From positions 1 to 32,998 of the forward strand of contig JAEEJH010000003.1 in assembly GCA_016281775.1 (NCBI GenBank): a stretch of DNA of 32,998 nt. The letters run 5' to 3'. The position numbers were made by a program, and so were the translations under genes. Position 1 is the first letter of the stretch. The number at the start of each line of letters is the position of its first letter. The stretch comes from Clostridiales bacterium (GTDB lineage Bacteria > Bacillota > Clostridia > Oscillospirales > CAG-272). Below are positions 16,044 to 23,760 of this stretch, one piece after another. Below the pieces are notes generated by a model. That model was not told the origin of the DNA. It saw only the letters and a list, made by a program, of their open reading frames with translations, and did no database searches.

Positions 16044-18365
16044 TTATTCCGTTTCTTCCGTGTCTTTTTTGACTGATTTGCCGTACTGTTTTCTCGTTCT
16101 TATGAATATCACGGCGTAAGCCGTGGCGAGCATCAGTACGACGGCACCGGCGATTATCAGCGCCGGAACGAGAGCCTCGCCGCTGAGCGCGCGGTTGGTT
16201 TTATGAAAAACCGAAATATCGTGAACGGTAAGAACGTATTCGCCGGTTTCACTCTCACCGTGAGGTCTTACCCATACGCTCACACGTTCGGCTTTTTCGA
16301 CCGAGGAAGAAAACGCGGAAATATCGAAATATATCCTGTGATACGCGTCGGAAGATACCTGCGCGGTACCTTCGTATACGGCGGTGACGCCGTCTTCGCC
16401 TTTGCCGGTGATGCGAAGAAGCAGATCGGTCGTTTTGACGTTTTCCGGCGCGGTGATCTTCACGTCGATCAACGCGTACTCGCATCCGTCGAGCCCGTAT
16501 CCATCCGAGGGGTTGACCGAAATACCGCGGTATTCGTGCGGGTCGGCCGCCGCAAGCTCGGCGCGGACGGAATATTCCCCGCCGTATAACGCTTTGGCTT
16601 CTTCATCTTTCTCCGCGCTTATGACCTTCGCGTTTTCGGACGGATAGAAACCGCCCGTACCCGACGAAAAATCGGTGAGGCTGACAGGTCTTATGTTCTT
16701 CATGCCCTCGTCGGACGGCGCGCCCGTACCGGAGAATATGCGCCTTTTGACCTGCGAACCGCCGTTGTATCCGGATACCGTCTCGCCCCATGAAGAGACC
16801 GACAGTACGGAAAGATACGGCTCGGCGACGATACGGCTCGAATCGGTGTCTATGTATCTGAATACTTTATATATCTGCTTGCGCCCGTCGGGTTTGCCGT
16901 CAGTGCCGTTCATTTTGGTATAAAGCCCGTAACAGTTCGCCTCCGCCGCCGAATCGGTCTGGTCGCGGTAGATGAACGCCTCGGTCTGATCGTTTGCTTC
17001 GGCTCTGAAATACGCAAGGCAGAACGCCGCCGCCTGCTTCGACTGAGCGTCGGCGGTATTCGGCGCGCTGTTGAAGCTGATCTCGTTTATGACGACGGTC
17101 CTTCTCTGACCGTTATATAAAAACGCGGGACGCGACAAAAGCGAAGTGATGACGTTGTAATTGTCCATCGTCAGATAATCGGCTTCATACGAATATTCGG
17201 AACCCGCTTTGCCGACGAATATCGGTTCTCTGTCGATATTTCTCGGGTGTATCTCGACGCGCCACGGTATATCGCCCTCTTCACTTACGCAGGCGGACAG
17301 CCGCGTCAGAAATTCCGTCACGCTGTAATCGAGCGTCGGATCGGCGTTTTCGCCGAGAGCGGTCTTGTTCAGCTCGTTGCCGAGCGAAACGTAGATCCTT
17401 GCGTCTTTATATACCGACCGCGCCGCCAGATCGACAGTACGAAGCGTCAGCGCGTAATTCTCGGTATAGTCGTAAAGCGACATCGGACCGGCGTAATTGG
17501 TGCTGCGGTTCGAGTTGACCTCGTAACCGAGTATTATGCTCGCACAGAAGCCGTTATCGCTTTTCACGGCGTATCTGTCCATAAGAAACGCGGTGAACGC
17601 GTAGAGCGAATCGGCGGCTTTTTCTTCTTTTATATTGAACGCGTAATACCGTACCCCGGCGACGTTTTGATTTTTGTAAAGGTAGTCTTTTCCGTCGCGG
17701 GACGGCGTCAGCACGAATTGCAAAAACACTCTTATACCGGCGTCGGTATATGTTTTTATCCTGTTGTCGAGCGAATCGAGTTTGCTTCTGTCGACGTAAC
17801 AGTATTTCGAGCCCGACCGGCACATCAGCCCGTCGGTGCTCTCGGTGATGAATTCGTTCAAAGCGACCTGTATGACCGTGTTGCCGGCTCCGAGATACTG
17901 AGCGTCGGCGAACATGGTGAAATCAAGGCCTTTTTTCGTGGCGGGTATATAAAACGCGGTCCCGCCCGAAGAAAGCGCGTCGGGATTTTCAACGAACGCA
18001 CTGTTTACAAAAAAGCTTTGCGTTCCGTCGCCGTTGTCGACGGTAAGACGGTAAACGCGCGTTATATCTCCGTTATACGGCGCCTGAAAAGTCAGCTCCG
18101 GCGCCGGCGTCACGTTTTCGGCTATGACGTCGGCGGTCTGCGGTCCGTCCGTGTAGGGAGACGCCGAGGTCAGGACCAGCTTTTTATCTTCAAGTCTCTG
18201 AAGATCCGGTTCCGACAGAGTGCATTTAAGTTCGATATAACCGCCGTTTTTACTGACAGCGGCGGTAAGCTTCGTCACCGTCTGCTCCGCAGCGTGCGGG
18301 CTGACCGGAACCGACAGGAGCAAAAGCGCGAAAAGGCACAAGAACGCTGCCGCTTTTTTTACCAT
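16044..18365 (-). CDS. Secreted membrane-anchored DUF5722-like glycosidase-type protein
   Basis: Protein of 773 aa if it starts at the ATG at 18365, one base after the tpiA stop (TGA-T-ATG). The frame also has an ATG at 18380, but that would put five polar residues before a clean signal peptide MVKKAAAFLCLFALLLL. A beta domain (about 30-130) comes first. A TIM-barrel-like region (about 144-530) follows, starting KKGLDFTMFADAQYLG and containing ILGYEVNSN, both typical of DUF5722. A jelly-roll-like domain (about 565-725), a membrane helix (about 740-760) and a charged tail complete it. It probably degrades or binds a glycan at the cell surface together with the GH99-like protein encoded next. 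Catalytic residues were not identified, and DUF5722 has no known activity that I can name. Confidence 0.8.
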   Translation of the reverse strand: MVKKAAAFLCLFALLLLSVPVSPHAAEQTVTKLTAAVSKNGGYIELKCTLSEPDLQRLEDKKLVLTSASPYTDGPQTADVIAENVTPAPELTFQAPYNGDITRVYRLTVDNGDGTQSFFVNSAFVENPDALSSGGTAFYIPATKKGLDFTMFADAQYLGAGNTVIQVALNEFITESTDGLMCRSGSKYCYVDRSKLDSLDNRIKTYTDAGIRVFLQFVLTPSRDGKDYLYKNQNVAGVRYYAFNIKEEKAADSLYAFTAFLMDRYAVKSDNGFCASIILGYEVNSNRSTNYAGPMSLYDYTENYALTLRTVDLAARSVYKDARIYVSLGNELNKTALGENADPTLDYSVTEFLTRLSACVSEEGDIPWRVEIHPRNIDREPIFVGKAGSEYSYEADYLTMDNYNVITSLLSRPAFLYNGQRRTVVINEISFNSAPNTADAQSKQAAAFCLAYFRAEANDQTEAFIYRDQTDSAAEANCYGLYTKMNGTDGKPDGRKQIYKVFRYIDTDSSRIVAEPYLSVLSVSSWGETVSGYNGGSQVKRRIFSGTGAPSDEGMKNIRPVSLTDFSSGTGGFYPSENAKVISAEKDEEAKALYGGEYSVRAELAAADPHEYRGISVNPSDGYGLDGCEYALIDVKITAPENVKTTDLLLRITGKGEDGVTAVYEGTAQVSSDAYHRIYFDISAFSSSVEKAERVSVWVRPHGESETGEYVLTVHDISVFHKTNRALSGEALVPALIIAGAVVLMLATAYAVIFIRTRKQYGKSVKKDTEETE

Positions 18366-18366
18366 A

Positions 18367-19134
18367 TCACTGCGCCGCATTTACTATCGCGGCAAATTTC
18401 TCGGCGACGAGCGAAGCGCCGCCTATGAGGCCGCCGTCCACGTTTACACGCGCGAGCAGTTCAGCCGCGTTCTTTTCATTCATGGAACCGCCGTACTGTA
18501 CCGTCAGCGCTTCGGCGGCTTTTTTGCCGTAAAGCTCCGCGACGGCGGCGCGGACGAATCCGTTGCCTTCGTCAGCCTGGTCGGGCGTCGCCACTCTGCC
18601 GGTGCCTATCGCCCATACGGGTTCGTACGCTATTATGAGGTTTTTGAGCTGCTCCGCCGGCACGCCGGAAAGAGCGATCTTCGTCTGCATCGAAAGTATC
18701 TCCCGCGTGATGCCGAGGTCGCGCTGCGCGAGCACTTCGCCGACGCAGAGTATGACCCTGAGCCCGGCGTTGAGCGCCGCTTTGACTCTCTTGTTGACCG
18801 TTTCGTCGGTCTCGCCGAAATACTGTCTTCTCTCGCTGTGACCGATTATGACGTATTCGACGCCGGCGGACAAAAGCATATCGGCGGATATCTCGCCCGT
18901 GTACGCGCCCTTCGGCTCGAAATGAACGTTTTCGGCGCCTATGTGTATGTTGGAGCCTTTCGCCGCTCTTACCGCGGCGGGTATGTCTATCGCCGGCACG
19001 CAGAGCACTATGCCGCAGCCTCTTTTGCCTTTTGTAAGCGGTCTTAACTGCTTTATCATCTCTTCAGCCTGCTTCGGCGTCATATTCATTTTCCAGTTAC
19101 CGGCTATTACCGTTTTTCTCGTCGATTTTTTCAT
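18367..19134 (-). CDS. tpiA: Triose-phosphate isomerase
   Basis: It interconverts glyceraldehyde 3-phosphate and dihydroxyacetone phosphate in glycolysis. At 255 aa it has normal length, and all active-site residues are present: N13 and K15 (AGNWKMN), H99 (IGHSERR) and E171 (AYEPVWAIGTG). The phosphate loop GGSMNEKNAAELL and the closing VDGGLIGGASL are also there. The ATG has AAAGGA upstream. It is the first gene of an operon whose other members are secreted glycan-handling proteins, which is unusual because tpiA normally travels with pgk, gapA and gpmI. Pgk is encoded 700 bases upstream but has its own promoter and terminator. Confidence 0.97.
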   Translation of the reverse strand: MKKSTRKTVIAGNWKMNMTPKQAEEMIKQLRPLTKGKRGCGIVLCVPAIDIPAAVRAAKGSNIHIGAENVHFEPKGAYTGEISADMLLSAGVEYVIIGHSERRQYFGETDETVNKRVKAALNAGLRVILCVGEVLAQRDLGITREILSMQTKIALSGVPAEQLKNLIIAYEPVWAIGTGRVATPDQADEGNGFVRAAVAELYGKKAAEALTVQYGGSMNEKNAAELLARVNVDGGLIGGASLVAEKFAAIVNAAQ

Positions 19135-19256
19135 TTTTTTATTTTCCTTTCGTGTGTGTATATATGTATATAACTCTTCTATTTTATTTTACTTTAACAT
19201 TGTAATATATGATTAACCTAATCGTTAACTTTAAATGAATTTTAAAAAATAAAATC

Positions 19257-19284
19257 GCCGGGAAAGAAACGCTCCTTCCCCGGC
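19257..19284 (-). terminator. Intrinsic terminator after the XRE fragment
   Basis: On the minus strand GCCGGG pairs with CCCGGC, extended by weaker pairs, then GATTTTATTTTTT. It lies 11 bases after the stop at 19295 and insulates tpiA, so tpiA should have its own promoter within 19140-19250, where I see no convincing -35. Confidence 0.75.
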
Positions 19285-19294
19285 TTATCGCGTT

Positions 19295-19525
19295 TTATCG
19301 TTTGTATTTGCCGATAACGGCTCTGTATTCAGCGTTTTCAAGCAGCTCTTTGCCGCGCGGGTGCGGCGCGTGCAGACAGCAGTCGGCGCTGTATTTGAGC
19401 AGATCGTCCGTGCCGTGCGGTTTCACCGCCGCGCAGGTGACGTTCATCGCCTCAGCAAGCTGTTCCTGCGTAACGCCCTTTTCCGTGCGCAGACGTTTTA
19501 CGTTTGTTCCTATCGTGATCTTCAT
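19295..19525 (-). pseudogene. Truncated XRE-family helix-turn-helix regulator
   Basis: Residues 1-34 of this 76-aa frame are a good XRE start (GTNVKRLRTEKGVTQEQLAEAMNVTCAAV). In relatives the next residues are SKWERG and the rest of the DNA-binding helix bundle. Here the sequence jumps to KPHGTDDLLKY and a 40-residue end without HTH features. This looks like an internal deletion that kept the frame, leaving half of the DNA-binding domain. A promoter and terminator frame it, so it may still be expressed. It could also be a small real protein of other function; I favour a remnant. Confidence 0.65.
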
Positions 19526-19573
19526 GATAAAGCCTCCCTGATAAATCTGAAACCGGCGCCTGTTTCTGTTTAT

Positions 19574-19579
19574 ATTATA
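19574..19579 (-). promoter_or_regulatory. Extended -10 promoter for the XRE fragment
   Basis: The minus strand reads TGTTATAAT (TG, one base, perfect -10). There is no good -35. It is about 49 bases before the ATG at 19525. Confidence 0.5.
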
Positions 19580-19751
19580 ACACGTTTTTCGGTTTACACA
19601 GACACCGTTCGGAAAGTATTATTTAGCCGCAAGTTGAATTTTTATAGATGCGGTATAGTTTTCATGCGCCGATGAGCGTTCCCCGAAAAAGCGGAAAGCA
19701 CTCGCGTTCGGTATAGCCGTGATACCTTTAATTCTCAAATTTCAACTGAAA

Positions 19752-19779
19752 CGAAAAACCGCCTTGCGGCGGTTTTTCG
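19752..19779 (-). terminator. Intrinsic terminator after pgk
   Basis: CGAAAAACCGCC-TTGC-GGCGGTTTTTCG forms a perfect 12-bp stem with A and T runs on both sides, so it can act in both directions. It lies 45 bases after the pgk stop codon. The rest of 19526-19824 shows no gene. Confidence 0.85.
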
Positions 19780-19824
19780 ATATACTGTCTTTGCTGTTCG
19801 ATATGCCCTGCGGGCGCGAACGCT

Positions 19825-21012
19825 TTATTCTTTATCTTCGAGGCAGGCGATGCCGGGAAGGACGAGACCTTCGAGGAATTCGAGCGAAGCGCCGCCGCCG
19901 GTAGAGATATGCGTTACCTTGTCGGCGAAACCGAGTTTTTCGATCGCGGCCGCGGAGTCGCCGCCGCCGATGATCGAGATCGCGCCGCTGTCGGCGACAG
20001 CCTGAGCGACGGCTCTGGTGCCGGAGGCGAACTTATCCCATTCGGAGACGCCCATCGGTCCGTTCCAGACTACGGTCTTCGCGTCTTTTATCGCTTCGGC
20101 GTAGAGTTCTTCGGTCGCGGGACCTATATCGAGACCCATCCAGCCGTCCGGTATCTCGTCGGAATGAACGAGCATGAAGTCGCATTCGGGATCGTATCTG
20201 TCGCCGAGACGGTTGTCTACCGGCAGAAGCAGTTCGACGCCCTTTTCAGCCGCTTTTGCAAGCAGTTCGCTTGCGAGATCGAGTTTATCTGCTTCGCAGA
20301 GGGAGTTGCCTATTGAAAAGCCCTTCGCGGCGAGGAACGTGTAAGCCATGCCGCCGCCGATGATGAGCGTGTCGACCTTGTCGATCAGGTTGTTGATGAC
20401 GCCGATCTTGTCGGAGACTTTCGCGCCGCCGAGGATCGCAACGAACGGATGCTGCGGATGATCGAGCGCGCCGCCCATTATCTCAAGTTCTTTTTCTATA
20501 AGGAAACCGCAGACGGAGGGCAGATAGTGCGATACGCCCTCGGTGGAGGCGTGCGCTCTGTGAGCGGTGCCGAACGCGTCGTTTACGAAGATATCGGCCA
20601 TGGAGGCGAGTTCTTTTGCGAATTCGGGGTCGTTCTTCTCTTCTTCTTTGTGGAAGCGGACGTTCTCTATAAGCATCACTTCGCCGTCTTTGAGCGCGGC
20701 GGCTTTTGCTTTTGCGTCTTCACCTATTACGTCTTTCGCCATGATGACGGGTTTGCCGAGCAGTTCGGAGATCTTTGCCGCTACGGGAGCGAGCGAGTAT
20801 TTCATATTGAATTCGCCCTTCGGTCTGCCCATGTGCGAGCAGAGTATGACTTTTGCGCCGTGTTCGGAAAGATACTTGATTGTCGGCATGGCGCCGGTGA
20901 TGCGTTTGATATCGGTGATCACACCGTCCTGCATGGGAACGTTGAAATCGCAGCGGGCGAGAACTCTTTTGCCGGCTACGTCGATATCGGTGATTGATTT
21001 CTTGTTATACAT
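19825..21012 (-). CDS. pgk: Phosphoglycerate kinase
   Basis: It makes ATP and 3-phosphoglycerate from 1,3-bisphosphoglycerate in glycolysis. At 395 aa it is full length, with the signature [12 protein letters not shown], the N-domain substrate block [24 protein letters not shown], the nucleotide-side [23 protein letters not shown] and the closing [11 protein letters not shown] and [15 protein letters not shown]. The start is taken at 21012, where ATG TAT AAC follows GAGAGG at 8 bases; the ATG at 21027 lies upstream of this ribosome site. It has its own promoter at 21046-21074 and terminator at 19752, so it is a single-gene unit. Confidence 0.97.
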   Translation of the reverse strand: MYNKKSITDIDVAGKRVLARCDFNVPMQDGVITDIKRITGAMPTIKYLSEHGAKVILCSHMGRPKGEFNMKYSLAPVAAKISELLGKPVIMAKDVIGEDAKAKAAALKDGEVMLIENVRFHKEEEKNDPEFAKELASMADIFVNDAFGTAHRAHASTEGVSHYLPSVCGFLIEKELEIMGGALDHPQHPFVAILGGAKVSDKIGVINNLIDKVDTLIIGGGMAYTFLAAKGFSIGNSLCEADKLDLASELLAKAAEKGVELLLPVDNRLGDRYDPECDFMLVHSDEIPDGWMGLDIGPATEELYAEAIKDAKTVVWNGPMGVSEWDKFASGTRAVAQAVADSGAISIIGGGDSAAAIEKLGFADKVTHISTGGGASLEFLEGLVLPGIACLEDKE

Positions 21013-21045
21013 ACGAAAACCTCTCAAATTTAATAGTCAACGTAT

Positions 21046-21074
21046 ATATTAGCATAATAATTGTAAATTATCAA
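21046..21074 (-). promoter_or_regulatory. Sigma-A promoter for pgk
   Basis: The minus strand has TTGATA (21069-21074), a 17-bp spacer and TAATAT (21046-21051). The transcript would start near 21039, about 27 bases before the ATG. Confidence 0.65.
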
Positions 21075-21116
21075 GAAAAAAATCAAAAATAATTTGAAAA
21101 TACGACGATATTTTAA

Positions 21117-21302
21117 TTATTTCTTTTTCTTTATCATACTTACGTTCGGCTCGACGGGTATGCCGTAAATATCCTTATACGAATCCGCTTCGTCTTCGTT
21201 TTCCGGCACTTTCGCCGTCAGCCCGGTGCATTCGGTTGCGGAAACGACTCCCTTGTAAAGCTGCGTCCTCTCATACGGCTTCTTCTTATTCTTCTTTCCC
21301 AT
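21117..21302 (-). CDS. Small conserved-looking protein of unknown function, 61 aa
   Basis: I do not recognise it. The protein has lysine clusters at both ends (MGKKNKKK and IKKKK), an acidic middle and single Cys and Tyr residues; no membrane helix. A strong ribosome site (AAAGGAG) precedes the ATG at 21302, which argues that it is real despite its size. Its stop lies 105 bases before the pgk start, with the pgk promoter in between, so it is probably a separate unit. The charge pattern would suit nucleic-acid or ribosome contact, but this is a guess. Confidence 0.6.
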   Translation of the reverse strand: MGKKNKKKPYERTQLYKGVVSATECTGLTAKVPENEDEADSYKDIYGIPVEPNVSMIKKKK

Positions 21303-21438
21303 TATTTATTTTCTCCTTTGTTTTTTTCTATTATTGCCTCAAATCCGCGGTCGTAAACAAAAAGGTGTTGTTTAAAAACCTCGCCGAGATTATTGGCGAT
21401 CAGGCAACCTCTTTTTGTGTTTTATAACCGAAAAACAT

Positions 21439-21467
21439 AAAAAGATATAAATTATAAATATCTTTTT
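21439..21467. repeat. AT-rich inverted repeat
   Basis: AAAAAGATAT and ATATCTTTTT form a perfect 10-bp stem around a 9-base loop. The T-run on one arm could allow weak termination. Confidence 0.6.
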
Positions 21468-21481
21468 CTATCGGATGCGAC

Positions 21482-21572
21482 GGTTTCCTTCACCTGTATC
21501 GCGCAGAGCGCCGCGGCGGGGATCCCCCCACCTCCTCGCCGCGGGATATTATTATTCCCGGTGAAGAAAACC
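21482..21572. repeat. GC-rich palindrome family 2, copy 2, nested in an outer inverted repeat
   Basis: The inner unit 21501-21547 matches 11686-11732 (GCGC..AGCGC, GCGGCGGG, TCCCCCCACC, CGCCGCGG). Outer arms GGTTTCCTTCACC (21482-21494) and GGTGAAGAAAACC (21560-21572) pair with one mismatch. The outer arms are not present around copy 1. Confidence 0.75.
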
Positions 21573-21634
21573 TTTGCGTACCGACACTTTATTATCGGTT
21601 TATATAGATTTACAACTATTCATTACGCAAAAAA

Positions 21635-21679
21635 GGCTGTTTATCCGCCTGAATCATAATTCAGGTTTTTTAAACAGCC
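21635..21679 (-). terminator. Nested hairpin terminator after the anti-sigma gene
   Basis: The outer stem GGCTGTTT/AAACAGCC encloses an inner stem CCTGAAT/ATTCAGG, followed on the minus strand by TTTTTTGCG. It lies 25 bases after the stop codon. On the plus strand it is followed by CCCTTTTT, so it may act both ways. Confidence 0.8.
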
Positions 21680-21703
21680 CCTTTTTCGTTATATTACCAT
21701 TTA

Positions 21704-22963
21704 TCAGTATATTATATCAAAATTATTCGTGGTAGGCGCGGCGATGGCAAGCCTGCGGACGCCGTTTCTGATCGATATGCTGATATGGTAATTTTCGCCT
21801 CTCCACACAGTCGTCTCGGGTACGTATGCGGAATAAATCGCTGTTTCACCGCGACTGAACCCGTGTTGTGTCAGTATTTCATCAAACTGTTCCGTTGACG
21901 ATTCGCAGGTCAGTCCGAACACTCTTACCGACGGATCCGTGATCAGGATGCTTGTCACGTAACTGTTTCCGGACATTGCGTCCGGCCACGACGTAACGGT
22001 ATATTTCACGTAACGCTCAGGCATAGCGAAATAGCCGTTTTCGTCCGTCGTATGACCGTAGCCTTTACCGAAAAACTCGCGGCCGCCGAATAAACCGTAT
22101 ATTTCTTCAAATCCGCTCCAGTCCTGTCTTCTGACGTCGGTCAGTATCCACAGATCGAGATCGGTATCGGGCGGGATCGGCGCGTTTACTGCAGGCGAAT
22201 ATTTATAATACAGATCAAGATCGCAGTTGTTCGTACATTCGGCGCTCATGGATATCATGTCTGTGCCGAACTTGCGGAGAACGCACAACTTAACGTCGCC
22301 TTTATGCGCGATGATATAACATTCCTGCTCGGAATCATACATGAATTCATCAAAGGTATATCCGTTTTCGGATATGACCTTTTCGAAATCCGACGTCCGC
22401 GATCCGAGCGTCAGACCGTATATCCTGACTTCGGGATCGGTTATCACTATTCTTGTAACGTATTTGCCCTCATCGGATATATCCGGCCACGGACTGAGAT
22501 AATACGTTACGTTTTGTTTTTCCGTTACGTAATGACCGTATTCGTCAAGTTCAAGATCATATCCTTTTCCATAATATTCTCCCGCTATGCCGGAATCCCA
22601 AAGCACCGGATATCCGGAAAGATCGAGATCCGAAACGTCCTGGAGTATCCACAGATCGAGATCGGTATCGGGCGGCATGGAGATATCGGCCGACAAACCC
22701 GAAGGATCGCCGGTCTCTGCGCTTTTCGCGGTTGTGCCGGCATCTGCAGCTGTCGATGACGGATTACCAGCCGGCGCAGGCATGTACTTCAGCGCCGTAA
22801 GGATCAAAAACGGCGAAAAAACTGCAATGAGCAGTACCGAGGCGGCGACTGACAATATGACCCTCAGCGCTTTATGCGGCGTCTCGCGGTACGACATCGC
22901 CGATGTGACGTAAGAATCGTTTATCCGCCCCATGGCGGAGGCGAACGTCATTGATTTATTCAT
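21704..22963 (-). CDS. Putative anti-sigma factor with duplicated ectodomain
   Basis: The protein (419 aa) has a short cytoplasmic N-terminus (about 1-32), one membrane helix (about 33-58), a Ser/Thr/Ala-rich linker and two tandem copies of a domain of about 150 residues. Each copy begins PPDTDLDLWIL and contains GKGY, SWPD or PWPD, a YVT.I.ITDP segment and YGLT or FGLT. It starts inside the last codons of the ECF sigma gene (8-base overlap, GGGAGGGAT ribosome site), so the two are translationally coupled. An anti-sigma role is inferred from this arrangement and membrane topology. The N-terminus is too short for a classical ZAS/RsiW zinc domain and has no HxxxCxxC, so it belongs to no anti-sigma class I can name. 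Confidence 0.75.
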   Translation of the reverse strand: MNKSMTFASAMGRINDSYVTSAMSYRETPHKALRVILSVAASVLLIAVFSPFLILTALKYMPAPAGNPSSTAADAGTTAKSAETGDPSGLSADISMPPDTDLDLWILQDVSDLDLSGYPVLWDSGIAGEYYGKGYDLELDEYGHYVTEKQNVTYYLSPWPDISDEGKYVTRIVITDPEVRIYGLTLGSRTSDFEKVISENGYTFDEFMYDSEQECYIIAHKGDVKLCVLRKFGTDMISMSAECTNNCDLDLYYKYSPAVNAPIPPDTDLDLWILTDVRRQDWSGFEEIYGLFGGREFFGKGYGHTTDENGYFAMPERYVKYTVTSWPDAMSGNSYVTSILITDPSVRVFGLTCESSTEQFDEILTQHGFSRGETAIYSAYVPETTVWRGENYHISISIRNGVRRLAIAAPTTNNFDIIY

Positions 22964-23513
22964 AATTGTATCCCTCCCGTTTCAGTTTTTCTTTGAGTTC
23001 TTTCCTCGCGTTATCGAGCATCGTACGCACTTTTCCCTGCGAAACGCCGAATTTGTTCGATATCTCTTTTATCTCCATGGCGGAAAAGTAGCGGCAGACG
23101 AACACGTGCCGCGACAAAACAGGCAAACTGTCGAGAAACGAATCTATCGCGGCCGCGACGGCGCCTTCGTCGACGGCTTTGTCAACGCTCCATTCAGCCG
23201 GCAGATAATCTTCCATTTCGTCGAACGGAACTGTATTTGCGCTCCGCTTGTCGCTGTTTTGCCTGCGCAGCCGGCTCATCGCTTTGTTGCGCACCGCTTT
23301 ATACAGATACGCTTCGAACGACGGCGGCTGTGCCGGGGGTATACTTTCCCATACCGAATAAAACGCGTCGGCTACGGTCTCTTCAGCGTCTTCTCTGTTT
23401 TGAAGTATGCCGTAAGCGATGCCGTAACACGTTTTTTCGTATTTGCACTTTATATCGGACAGTACGTTTTCATCGCGTTTTTTCAGTCTTTCAATAATAT
23501 CCGATCCGTCCAC
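22956..23513 (-). CDS. ECF-type RNA polymerase sigma factor
   Basis: The protein (185 aa) has region 2 (about 10-80, with ILQNREDAEETVADAFYSVWE and AYLYKAVRNKAMSRLRR) and region 4 (about 125-180, with SLPVLSRHVFVCRYFSAMEIKEISNKFGVSQGKV split by a helix-turn-helix). There is no region 1 or 3, as usual for ECF factors. Translation starts at a GTG at 23513, 8 bases after GGAGGTG. It directs RNA polymerase to a small set of genes and is probably held by the membrane protein encoded next. Its inducing signal and targets are not evident; no matching ECF-type promoter was found upstream. Confidence 0.92.
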   Translation of the reverse strand: MDGSDIIERLKKRDENVLSDIKCKYEKTCYGIAYGILQNREDAEETVADAFYSVWESIPPAQPPSFEAYLYKAVRNKAMSRLRRQNSDKRSANTVPFDEMEDYLPAEWSVDKAVDEGAVAAAIDSFLDSLPVLSRHVFVCRYFSAMEIKEISNKFGVSQGKVRTMLDNARKELKEKLKREGYNYE

Positions 23514-23675
23514 ACCGTCACCTCCCTGTCATCTTTGCCTCTGCACATATAAACGCAAAAGAATCAGAAAAAAGCGGGAATTCATATAATCATCACATTT
23601 TTTGATAATTATTTAACTATTTTATAAAGTGCCATTCACATTTTGCGTCTTGCCGTATTAAAAAACCTTGAAAAA

Positions 23676-23704
23676 ACGGAGCGCCGGATATGCGGCAGCT
23701 CCGT
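23676..23704 (-). terminator. Intrinsic terminator after the Cys-rich protein gene
   Basis: On the minus strand ACGGAG/CTCCGT encloses GCCG/CGGC, followed by TTTTTTC. It is about 57 bases after the stop at 23761. Confidence 0.8.
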
Positions 23705-23760
23705 TTTGATATGGTTGCAAAATCTGTTGTCACTGTAACCGCGCCGTGACTGTGCGGTTC

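Larger units (their letters stand above)
21303..21703. other. Non-coding stretch with palindromes
   Basis: Four hundred bases without a credible gene. It contains an AT-rich inverted repeat (21439-21467), a GC-rich palindrome nested in a longer inverted repeat (21482-21572) and a nested terminator (21635-21679). The promoter of the 61-aa gene must lie at its left end; none stands out. Confidence 0.7.

Noticed and set aside
19676..19703. GTTCCCCGAAAA near 19677 as a fourth hairpin element
   Set aside because: Only the left arm is similar; the pairing arm and the GGGGTTCACGG end are missing. It could be a decayed copy but cannot be supported.
19719..19904. 61-codon plus-strand frame between the XRE fragment and pgk
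   Set aside because: It runs through the pgk terminator and into the pgk coding region on the other strand.
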